Below are positions 30,551-38,493 of a DNA stretch of 64,000 bases, in pieces; the first letter of the stretch is position 1, and every line of letters starts with the position of its first letter. Both the position numbers and the translations under genes were made by a program. The DNA is from Streptomyces sp. CG1. GTDB taxonomy: Bacteria > Actinomycetota > Actinomycetes > Streptomycetales > Streptomycetaceae. The notes under the pieces are model-generated. The model made no database searches. It was given only the letters and a program-made list of their open reading frames with translations, and was not told the origin of the DNA. The stretch is from NCBI RefSeq assembly GCF_041080625.1, contig NZ_CP163518.1, positions 8,115,501 through 8,179,500 of the forward strand. The letters run 5' to 3'.

Positions 30551-32809
30551 GTGGCCAACCCCGTCGTTCTCCTCCTGATGGTCATCCTGCTGGCCGTCCT
30601 GATCGTCGGCCACGGTGTGCTGGTGACCCTGCCGCGTCTCCTGCTGTCCCAACTGGGCCTCGTCTGGCGGACGTTCGGTGCGGCTGCGGGCGTCGCGGCC
30701 GCCCCGGACGGCGAACCGGCCATCCCCGCCTACTTCCGCGTCACCGCGCTGCGCGACCTGAGCGCCGCATGGTGGGACGGCCTCGACGAGCACACACGGC
30801 TGATGAGCGACGCCGAGCGGTTCATGGACCGCTGCGTGGGAGGGTTCGCCCGCCAGTCGCGGCATGGCGCGCGGTGGGGACAGCGTTTCCTGGCGGTCGT
30901 CCTGGTCCCGGTCCTCGTGGTCACGATGACCGCCGTCGTCCTGACCGCGACCGCGCTGAGTCTCCTCCCGCTGCTGTTCTCGCTCCTGTTCTGGGCCCTG
31001 TGCTGCGCGTTGTGGACGCTGTGGTGGGTGATGTGGGCCGCGGTCGAGCGGGCGGGACGCGCACTGCGCCACGGGCCGGCGCCGTGCCCGTACACGGACT
31101 GCGGACGCACCGTCGTGCGGCCCTTACGCCTGTGCCCCCGCTGCGGCGCCCGCCACGGTGCGCTGACCCCGAACCGGTACGGCGCGCTGTACCACCGCTG
31201 CCGCTGCGGCACGCGCCTGCCCGCCGTTCTCGGCGTCCGCCGCCTGGACGCGTGCTGCCCGCACTGCCGGAACCCACTGCCCGCCGGATACGAGCGGGCC
31301 CGGGTCGTGGTGCTCGTCGGTGGCCCGCGCGAGCAGCGCACCGGTGTCCACCTGCAGGGCCTGACCGAACTGGGCGCCCCGTCCGGGAGCGAACCGCCGC
31401 TGGTGCGCTCGGGCCGGACGCCCCTGCTCTGGTACGACCCGGCCGGTGACGTGTACCGCAGTCAGGAGTCGGTCGCCGGGCTGGAGGTGCTGGGCCGAGC
31501 CGACGGACTGCTGCTGGTGGTGGACGACCCGGCCGCGCACAGCGTCGCCGTGCACGCCGTCACCCGTGTCCTGCACGTCGTGAGCGCCCTGCCCGCGCGC
31601 CGACGCCCACGCCGTCTGGCGCTGCTGTACACCCGGGCCGCACAGGGCGACGACACGGCCGTACGCGCCGAGCTGGAGGCGGCCGACGGCGGCCATCTGC
31701 TGCGCGCCCTCGATGCCACCGGCATCCCGGTGCGGTGCGTCCCGGCCGCCGCTCTCGCCGGGATCCCGCAGTGGCTGGCCGGGACGCGCGGCACCCCGGG
31801 CTCGGGCGGGAGCATCGCCCCACCGCCCGTGCGCCGCCGCGGAGGTGTCGCGGTCCGGCTCCCGCGCCACCGCATGGCCCGCCACAGCCTCCTGCTCGCC
31901 CATCTCGCCGGGTTCCTGGCCGTGCCGCTCGTCCTGGCCCTCCTGCAGGCGGGCCTCCTGCCACCGCACGCGTTCCTCGGTCTGCCCTCCGCCTACGACA
32001 AGTGGCGGCATCCGCTGAGCGGTTCGGTCCACCAGGTCGACCTCATGGCCGCCGCGAACGGCAACTGGCCGAGGCTCAGCGTCAGTTTCGCGGCCCCGGG
32101 GCACCCGCCCTCGGCGGCACTGCCCGGACACGCCGGATACTGGTCGGTCACCGGTTCTCCGCAGAAGGACAACTGGCTGCGCGTCGACTTCGGGATGCCG
32201 CTGCCGCTGAGCGAGGTCTCGGTGGACTTCGACCCGGACACCATCGACGGGCCCTTCTCGTTGGGCGTCGACGTGGAGGGGCAGGTCGGCGCTCGTACCA
32301 TCTGGGGCACCAGCTCCGGTAACTGGCACGCCCGCAGAGTGGGAGACGGCAAGTACAGCATCGGCAAGACGTACGGCTACGACATCCCCTACCGGCAGAC
32401 CGTCGACTCCATCCGCATCGGCCTGGGCTCCCTGTTGGACAAGGGCCAGGAGAACAAGCTGCGCCTGCGCGAGTTCAACATCCGCTGGACCAGCTCCGAC
32501 GCCCTGCGCCTGCACCCGGCGGACGGCGGCCGGCTCCGCATCGAGAACACCACCGCCCGCGACCTCGCCATCGTGGTACGACCGCCCCTGCTGCCCGCGG
32601 GCTGGCACGCGACGCTCGTGGGACGCCCGCCCCGGGTGCTGCGGGCCCAGGACACGTACGAGGCGCGCTGGCGGATCACGGCGCCGAGCGGCGCCGAGGG
32701 TCGCGTCCCGCTCGCCTACGCCGTCGACGCCGGCGAGGACGGGCAGACGGTGACGTCCCGCTGCCTGGCCCTGCTCACGGCCGCCGGAAGGGCGGAGTCA
32801 CTGTGCTAG
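30551..32809 (+). CDS. Membrane zinc-ribbon pseudo-GTPase with discoidin-like domain
   Basis: A 752-residue membrane protein. Transmembrane segments: 4-26, two within 112-164, and one near 440-465. Zinc-binding pairs lie at 179-184, 195-198, 217-219 and 236-239. A GTPase-like domain starts near 251 (RVVVLVGGPREQRTG): the P-loop position lacks the GKS/T, though DPAG at 296-299 keeps the G3 place. Nucleotide binding is therefore doubtful. Residues about 520-650 resemble a discoidin (F5/8 type C) beta-sandwich (SPQKDNWLRVDFGMPLPLSE), which should face outside after the last transmembrane helix. Start GTG, 3 bases after the GAP1-like gene. I infer a membrane platform for the active GTPase. Confidence 0.72.
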   Translation: MANPVVLLLMVILLAVLIVGHGVLVTLPRLLLSQLGLVWRTFGAAAGVAAAPDGEPAIPAYFRVTALRDLSAAWWDGLDEHTRLMSDAERFMDRCVGGFARQSRHGARWGQRFLAVVLVPVLVVTMTAVVLTATALSLLPLLFSLLFWALCCALWTLWWVMWAAVERAGRALRHGPAPCPYTDCGRTVVRPLRLCPRCGARHGALTPNRYGALYHRCRCGTRLPAVLGVRRLDACCPHCRNPLPAGYERARVVVLVGGPREQRTGVHLQGLTELGAPSGSEPPLVRSGRTPLLWYDPAGDVYRSQESVAGLEVLGRADGLLLVVDDPAAHSVAVHAVTRVLHVVSALPARRRPRRLALLYTRAAQGDDTAVRAELEAADGGHLLRALDATGIPVRCVPAAALAGIPQWLAGTRGTPGSGGSIAPPPVRRRGGVAVRLPRHRMARHSLLLAHLAGFLAVPLVLALLQAGLLPPHAFLGLPSAYDKWRHPLSGSVHQVDLMAAANGNWPRLSVSFAAPGHPPSAALPGHAGYWSVTGSPQKDNWLRVDFGMPLPLSEVSVDFDPDTIDGPFSLGVDVEGQVGARTIWGTSSGNWHARRVGDGKYSIGKTYGYDIPYRQTVDSIRIGLGSLLDKGQENKLRLREFNIRWTSSDALRLHPADGGRLRIENTTARDLAIVVRPPLLPAGWHATLVGRPPRVLRAQDTYEARWRITAPSGAEGRVPLAYAVDAGEDGQTVTSRCLALLTAAGRAESLC

Positions 32810-32834
32810 GGCGCAGTCACTCTGCTGAGGACCC

Positions 32835-35423
32835 TCAGTGGGTCCAGCGCGGCCCGGCGAAGTCGGCCAGGGCCGTGCCCAGCTGGTCGTCCACGTGCGG
32901 GGTGAAACCGAGCGGCAGTACGAAGTACCAGCCGTCGCCCATGCGGGAACGGCGCGGTGGGCGCGGCGCGTCGGGGACCAGTCGGACCTGGAGCGCGTAG
33001 AAGCCCGCGTCCCGGCCCCGGACTTTCATCCGGCGCACGGTGATCTCCGCGACGTGCTGCCATCTGTAGGAGCGACGCCTGCGTCCCGTGACGGAGGTGA
33101 TGCCGTCCCGGGTCAGCTCCAGTTCGATCCGCCGACGCGGCATGAGGAAGCCGATCACGGTGATCACGACGCCGAGGAAGGGCAGGAACAGCATCGCCAC
33201 CCAGCCGATGGAGTGCTGCCACTGGCCGCTCACGGTGAAGCGCACGAGGAAGACGGCCAACAGGGGGCCCAGCGCCGCCCAGTGAGCCAGCGGCAGCCTG
33301 CGGGAGCGGCCGCGGAGGTGGTAGTGGTCCGTGGTGCTCTCCACCGTGAAGTGCCGGGAGTCCGCGAGCGCGGGGACGCGCGGCGGCTCGGGGGCGGCCG
33401 CTGCGCCCCGCTCCTGAGCGCGCCGCCCCGCCAGGTGCTCCTGCAGCCTGCGGTTGCGGAACCGGTACGTGCCGCCCGACAGTTGCAGCAGGCCCGCCGT
33501 CCGCGCGTCCCTGAGGAAGGTCATGAGCGTCCAGGGCACCCGTCCGGTCGCCGCCAGGGAGCACTTGGCGAGGATCCACCGGCTCCACGGACTGAGCAGC
33601 ACGAACATCGCGGAGGCGCCGGCCCAGGCCCCGAACGCCGGCCACCAGCTGCCCGAAGCGTGCGGGTCGAGCCAGTAGAGGGAACCCGAGCCGACACCGA
33701 TGAGCGGAGCCACGAGCGTCAGCGTGGTGACGAGCGCCGTCTGTTCGCCGCGCAGGAGTTCGCCGGGGGTGGCGGCGTCCACGGTGTCGGCAGGTGCCGC
33801 GTACACGATCATCAGCAGGACCGGCAGCACGGCACCGATCGCGAGCACGACCAGGATGGGGTCCGGCGCCACGAAGACGTACAGCGCGAGGAGGAGGACG
33901 ACGAGTGCGGGACCGCCCGTGAGTGCCGCGAGGCGGACCTGTGGGCCGACCCGCGCGTGCCGGTCGACGGAGCGCAGGGCGTGGACGAACAGCAGCGGGT
34001 TGGCGCTGCGGCGGGGCTCGCCGAGCCGCTGGCCGAACCAGCCCGCGGTGACGGACCGCGCGAGGGCCGCCAGGGCGATGCCGAACATCACGTCGGTCGT
34101 CACGCTGAGGTCGCCCAGCCCGGAGGCCTTCGCATAACCGGACATGGGCACCCTGATGACGAAGGACAGCAGGATGCCGGCCGTCAGCAGCGCGGGCACC
34201 GCGAGCAGCCGGGGCAGCGGTGCCGCGTACAGCCGCCACCAGGCGAGCTCGGACTCCTCCCGGCGGCTGAGCAGCAGCGCCAGGTACGACAGCCAGGCGT
34301 CGGCCCGTTCGGCGTCCCAGGCGCGGGGCGGGTGCAGCCGGCCGGGGTCCGGCGGACGTGCCGGAAAGGCGGCGGGCACGATCCGGTCGAGCAGGTGTGC
34401 CTCGACGGCCTCCCGGGTGGGGAAGTGCTCCCGTTCCGTCAACTCGCCCGGATCAGCCGGGGATTGCTCGTACGAACGCCGCACCAGCCACACCATCAGG
34501 GGACTGGTCAGGGCCCACGAGACCGGCGCGGCGGGCTGACCGCGGAGGGTGTCCAGCAGGTCGGCCCAGGCGGCGGCGCGGGCCCGCGGCCGGGCTCTGC
34601 GAAGGTACTCCGCCACCTCGTCGGGGCGCAGCGGCAGCGACTCGATGACGGTGGCGTGCCGCAGGCCCTTGCCCGTCCCGTCGAGGTCGGCGTACTCGGC
34701 CGTGCGGGAGACGAGTACGGCGTCCCCGTCGCCGCCGAGGCCGGTGTTGAGGGCATCGAGGACCTCGGCGCGGCGGTGCGCGGGGAGTTCGTCGAGGCCG
34801 TCGAGGACCGGCAGCACCCGCCGGTCCAGGACCAGCCGGCGAGCCGGGTGGACGCCGTCCACGGGTGGCAGACCGGGGTGGTCCTGGTGCAGCCGGTCCA
34901 CGAGCCACTCCGTCAGCGACTGCCGCCGGGTGTCCCAGGACTCCAGCGACAGCACGAGCGGGATCGGTACCTCGTGCTCGCCCTGGGTGAGCCGGCGGGC
35001 GAGCAGTTCGAGGGTGAGCAGGACGGACAGGACGGTCTTGCCGGACCCCGCGGTGCCGAGCACGACCAGTCGCCGCCGTGGGCTGAGCCTGAGAAACGTC
35101 CCGGCGATGGTGTCCGTCCCGGAGCCCGCCGGGAGGTACTCCCCGGCGGACGCCACCCGTTGGCTGGATGTCCAGCGCACGGGCAGTGGCTGCGGGTCGG
35201 TCATGTCCCAGGCGTCGGCCTCGGCCCGCCAGCGGTACAGGAGGCTGCGCGCGAGTCTCCGCTCCGCCGCGGCCAGCGGGGCGTCGTCATCGGGCGCGTC
35301 CACCCGCAGGTTGACATTGAGGTCGCCCTGGAGGATCCCGATCTGGATCAGGTACTCGGCAGTGCAGTCGACCGCGGTGTTGGTGATCTGCGGCCCCCGG
35401 CCCGACCCCGTCTGCCTCTCCAT
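32835..35423 (-). CDS. Membrane NACHT NTPase (NLR-like) with N-terminal amyloid-signalling-like motif
   Basis: An 862-residue protein. Residues 15-38 carry the motif NTAVDCTAEYLIQIGILQGD followed by LNV. A NACHT NTPase follows: Walker A GTAGSGKT (123-130), Walker B VLDGLDEL (206-213), sensor-1-like VSRTAEY. Multiple transmembrane segments occupy about 410-640 (for example LVVLLLALYVFVA and ILVVLAIGAVLPVLLMIVY), and another pair near 720-765. The C-terminus is a soluble PH-like beta region, so no LRR or WD repeats are present. Start ATG. It is convergent with the GTPase operon, 25 bases apart. The N-terminal motif aligns without gaps to the C-terminal motif of the 127-residue protein at 22625, the classical NLR-effector arrangement. 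Confidence 0.82.
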   Translation of the reverse strand: MERQTGSGRGPQITNTAVDCTAEYLIQIGILQGDLNVNLRVDAPDDDAPLAAAERRLARSLLYRWRAEADAWDMTDPQPLPVRWTSSQRVASAGEYLPAGSGTDTIAGTFLRLSPRRRLVVLGTAGSGKTVLSVLLTLELLARRLTQGEHEVPIPLVLSLESWDTRRQSLTEWLVDRLHQDHPGLPPVDGVHPARRLVLDRRVLPVLDGLDELPAHRRAEVLDALNTGLGGDGDAVLVSRTAEYADLDGTGKGLRHATVIESLPLRPDEVAEYLRRARPRARAAAWADLLDTLRGQPAAPVSWALTSPLMVWLVRRSYEQSPADPGELTEREHFPTREAVEAHLLDRIVPAAFPARPPDPGRLHPPRAWDAERADAWLSYLALLLSRREESELAWWRLYAAPLPRLLAVPALLTAGILLSFVIRVPMSGYAKASGLGDLSVTTDVMFGIALAALARSVTAGWFGQRLGEPRRSANPLLFVHALRSVDRHARVGPQVRLAALTGGPALVVLLLALYVFVAPDPILVVLAIGAVLPVLLMIVYAAPADTVDAATPGELLRGEQTALVTTLTLVAPLIGVGSGSLYWLDPHASGSWWPAFGAWAGASAMFVLLSPWSRWILAKCSLAATGRVPWTLMTFLRDARTAGLLQLSGGTYRFRNRRLQEHLAGRRAQERGAAAAPEPPRVPALADSRHFTVESTTDHYHLRGRSRRLPLAHWAALGPLLAVFLVRFTVSGQWQHSIGWVAMLFLPFLGVVITVIGFLMPRRRIELELTRDGITSVTGRRRRSYRWQHVAEITVRRMKVRGRDAGFYALQVRLVPDAPRPPRRSRMGDGWYFVLPLGFTPHVDDQLGTALADFAGPRWTH

Positions 35424-35490
35424 GTGCGTCCGCCCCCGTCGTCGCCCTTCCCACTGTACTCATCGGTGCCCCGCCGTCGCCGGTGCCGGC

Positions 35491-36417
35491 TCAGGATTTC
35501 GTCGGCTTCCCGTGGAGGCGGACCGTGCTGAGAATCTTCATGATCGTCGAGTCCGGCAGCTCGTCCCGCACGCCCGTGGCGCCGTAGAGGTTCCATGCGA
35601 CGAAGTCACCCGCGGAGTCCTTGAAGCCGAAGGTGACGGCCTTGCCGTCGGTCGCGCACTTGCCCTTCTGGGGCGTGTTCCTGGACCGGGCCCAGGCGAT
35701 GCTGCCCCTGATGCCGGACTCGGTCGTGTACGGCTTCGCCGTCCTGTCGGAGACGATGCTCTTCTTGTCGGGCTGCGTGTAACCGCCGTACACCCACCGG
35801 GCCACCTGGCTCAAGGCGGCGTCGCCGGTGCTCTTGGCACCCTTGGCGCCCTTGGTGCCCGCCGCCGCCAGCGCGTTGCTGTCCACGCGCCCGTCCTTGT
35901 TGTCGTCGGACAGGCACCAGTTCTCCTGGAGGACGGCCGGTGCACTTATGGCGATGATGACCTTGCCCCAGTTCTTGGGGTCGCTGTAGTCGACCTTGCT
36001 GTCCTCAAAGCCGATCAGCAAGCTCGGCGACTTGACGTCCCAGTCCGGCGGCACGTCGAAGGCCGTGCCCCACTCGGGGTTGATGACGACCTTCCAGCCT
36101 GGGACGGCAGGCCTCCCGGCCGCGCCGCCGCGCGGGTTCTTGGACGCCGGCGCCGAGGCCGTCGCGCTCCGCGGGGCACTCGCCGACGCCTTCGTGTTCG
36201 TGCTGCCGCCGTCGGCGTTGTCGTCCTTGGAGCCGCCCAGCAGCAGCGAGCCGGTGACACAGGCGGCCACGACCACGGCCGAGGCCGCAGCGACCGCGAC
36301 GACCTTTGCCTGGTTCCCACCGCCCCCGCCGCTCGACGGCTGCGGCCACCTCAGCCGCCGAGAGGGGTTCTGGCTGTGAGGGTTCTGCTCGCCCTCGGGC
36401 GGCTCTCCTGACCACAT
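35491..36417 (-). CDS. Membrane-anchored secreted protein of unknown function
   Basis: A 308-residue protein. A Pro/Gly/Gln-rich cytoplasmic N-terminus (1-36) precedes one transmembrane helix (VVAVAAASAVVVAACVTGSL), a low-complexity Ser/Thr/Ala/Pro linker (about 68-105) and an extracytoplasmic domain. The latter starts GWKVVINPEWGTAFDVPPDW and contains WCLSDDNKDGRVDSN, an EF-hand-like acidic loop. Many Streptomyces genomes have such proteins, often beside serine/threonine kinase or NACHT genes; I know no proven role. The ATG at 36417 gives the usual layout. It lies 67 bases upstream of the NACHT gene, same strand, and could be cotranscribed. Confidence 0.65.
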   Translation of the reverse strand: MWSGEPPEGEQNPHSQNPSRRLRWPQPSSGGGGGNQAKVVAVAAASAVVVAACVTGSLLLGGSKDDNADGGSTNTKASASAPRSATASAPASKNPRGGAAGRPAVPGWKVVINPEWGTAFDVPPDWDVKSPSLLIGFEDSKVDYSDPKNWGKVIIAISAPAVLQENWCLSDDNKDGRVDSNALAAAGTKGAKGAKSTGDAALSQVARWVYGGYTQPDKKSIVSDRTAKPYTTESGIRGSIAWARSRNTPQKGKCATDGKAVTFGFKDSAGDFVAWNLYGATGVRDELPDSTIMKILSTVRLHGKPTKS

Positions 36418-36755
36418 GCTCAGCAACCATAGCCGCGGGCTTTCCCGAGGGCGCCGTCCGGCAGCTGGACCGTGACGACCGACCCGGCGGCGGGTCGGCC
36501 GCCGAGTCAGCCGGCGGAAGGAGTGCCCGTTGATTCCTCGTCCGGGTCGGCTGTCGTCAGTGCACGCCCGCTGCGTCGAGCAGGAGAGCAACGGTGGGCT
36601 CTCGATCAGCGGACCGGGACGGGACGTTGGCGTCGCCCAGCAGCGCCGCTGTCTGCGTCCTGGCCCTGCCGCGCGTGGACGTGCGTGCCGGCACCAATAC
36701 AGCGATGCGGGTATCGCAGAGGCCCTCGCTCCGCTCCTCCGGTTGAATTGCCTCT
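36418..36755. other. Intergenic stretch between divergent genes
   Basis: No gene or clear promoter motif is seen. TTGAATTGCC just before the GTG at 36756 and the absence of a Shine-Dalgarno suggest a leaderless or weakly initiated SWIM transcript. Confidence 0.3.
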
Positions 36756-38438
36756 GTGGCACAGGATGTGGACTTCGACGAGGACGACCTGCGGGTGCTG
36801 GCCGGGCCGCGCTCCTTCGAGCGGGGCCGAGGGTATCTGGCCGCGGTGACCGCGGTGGAGGTCGGCGACGGCTGGATCACGGCTACTGTCCACGGGACGG
36901 AGGCCTACCAGGTGGAGCTGACCCTGGACGGGCCCGACGGCCTTTCCGGGGGGTGTGACTGCTCGTACGGCATGGAGGGCAACTTCTGCAAGCATCTGGT
37001 CGCCCTGGGCCTGACCGTGCTCGCCGAGCCGGAGGCGGTGCCGAGGCAGCGCGGCCGGGCCAGGTCTCGTGCCCAGGAGCTGGATGCGTGGCTGGCTGCG
37101 CGCTCCAGGGACGAACTGCTCGCCCTGGTACGGGAACAGGTCGCCGAGGACCGGAAGGTGGCGCGTCGGCTGGAGTTGCGGGCTGCGAGCGCCCGCGGGG
37201 ACCTGGTCGAGGTACGCGCCCGGATCCGGGAACTCCTCGACACCACCCCCTTCGCGCGGTACGGCTACGTGGAGTATGCCGATGCCCACGCCTACGGTGA
37301 ACAGGCCTTGCAGGCGGTGTCCGCGATCGCCGCGCTGACCGCCGCCGGGCGGGCCGCGGACGCGATCTCACTGTCCCGGGAGGCGATGCGGCTGCTGGAC
37401 GAGGCGCAGGACGCGATCGACGACTCCGACGGTCACCTGGGTCGCATCGGGGCCGCGTTGGCCGAGGCCCACCTCGACGCGTGCCGCGCAGCATGCCCCG
37501 ACTCGGACGAGACCGCGCGGTGGCTGGTCGGTCATCTGCTCAGTGACCTGGACGATCTCACCGGCATCGATCCCCTCGACTACGAGGATGTCCTGGGCGC
37601 GCAAGGAGCCCGCCGGGTGCGGGAGTTGGCCGCTCGGGCCTGGCGCCGCAACCGCACCGGCCGGGCGGAGAAGCACCTGATGGAACGGCTGGCCAAGGCG
37701 GAAGGAGACGTGGACGGATGGGTCGCCGTGCACGCGGCGGACCTTGCCCCGGACGGCAGCACTCACCTGAGCGTCGCCCGCGAACTGGACACCGCCGGCC
37801 GCCCGGACGAGGCCCTGCGGTGGGCGGAACGCGGCGTTGAGGAAACCCCCGACGACGTCACCCCCGACATTGCCCTGATCGACTACCTCTGTGACCGCTA
37901 CACCCGCGCCGGCCGGCCCTTTGACGCCGTCGCCCTGCGCCGCGCCCACTTCGCCGCCCACCGCTCCCTGGCCGCGTACCAGCAGTTGCGTACGGCGGCA
38001 CAGGCGGCCGGCTGCTGGCAGGCCGAACGGGAGCCGGCGCTCGTGCTGCTGCGCGCCGACGCCGGGCAGCGGCAGCGGTCCGGGTACGGCGGTCCGGTCC
38101 TCGTCGATGCCCTGCTCGACGACGGGGACGTCGACGCTGCCTGGCGGGCCGCAGCCGAAACGCACGCGCACGACCGGCAGTTGCTCGCCCTCGCCGACCA
38201 TGCCCGCGCCGTCCGTCCCGCCGATGCCCTCGGTGTCTACCTGCGGCTGGCAGCACCGCTCATGAAACAGACGGGCAACGCCGTCTACGAGCAACTGACC
38301 GGTCTGCTGCTGAGCATGCGCGACTGCCATGGCCGCCTGGGCACCGAAGACGAGTTCGCCGCGTACCTCGCCGCTCTGCGTGCCGGCCAGAAGCGCAAGC
38401 GGAACCTGATGAGGCTCCTCGACCAGCACGGCCTGTGA
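36756..38438 (+). CDS. SWIM zinc-finger protein with helical repeats
   Basis: A 560-residue protein. SWIM motif CDCSYGMEGNFCKH at about 67-80 (CxCx8CxH) binds zinc and is known for DNA or protein binding. The rest is alpha-helical with TPR-like pairs (GRPDEALRWAERGVEETPDD, DGDVDAAWRAAAETHAHDRQ). Homologues are common in actinobacteria without a proven role. The GTG start has no ribosome site. Residues about 316-412 are duplicated as a damaged fragment at 21447-21745. The intact copy shows no frameshift and is probably functional. Confidence 0.8.
   Translation: MAQDVDFDEDDLRVLAGPRSFERGRGYLAAVTAVEVGDGWITATVHGTEAYQVELTLDGPDGLSGGCDCSYGMEGNFCKHLVALGLTVLAEPEAVPRQRGRARSRAQELDAWLAARSRDELLALVREQVAEDRKVARRLELRAASARGDLVEVRARIRELLDTTPFARYGYVEYADAHAYGEQALQAVSAIAALTAAGRAADAISLSREAMRLLDEAQDAIDDSDGHLGRIGAALAEAHLDACRAACPDSDETARWLVGHLLSDLDDLTGIDPLDYEDVLGAQGARRVRELAARAWRRNRTGRAEKHLMERLAKAEGDVDGWVAVHAADLAPDGSTHLSVARELDTAGRPDEALRWAERGVEETPDDVTPDIALIDYLCDRYTRAGRPFDAVALRRAHFAAHRSLAAYQQLRTAAQAAGCWQAEREPALVLLRADAGQRQRSGYGGPVLVDALLDDGDVDAAWRAAAETHAHDRQLLALADHARAVRPADALGVYLRLAAPLMKQTGNAVYEQLTGLLLSMRDCHGRLGTEDEFAAYLAALRAGQKRKRNLMRLLDQHGL
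37699..37990 (+). repeat. Long direct repeat copy 2 (inside the SWIM gene)
   Basis: About 290 bases matching 21447-21745 at high identity in the same orientation. The two copies bracket roughly 16 kb containing the GerW-like gene and the whole Hsp70/GTPase/NACHT system. Confidence 0.85.
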
Positions 38439-38464
38439 CGGGCGCTGCCCGCATCCGGAAGTTC
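38437..38464 (+). repeat. 28-bp direct repeat, copy 1
   Basis: Identical to 40950-40977. It overlaps the SWIM stop codon and lies 30 bases past the end of the phosphatase gene. Frame reading is GAARIRKF in both places. Confidence 0.85.
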
Positions 38465-38493
38465 TGGCAAGGGCTGCTGCGCCATCGTGACCA

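Noticed and set aside
32838..35531. Open frame of 897 codons opposite the NACHT gene
   Set aside because: Antisense shadow; the minus strand has Walker A, Walker B and membrane segments in order.
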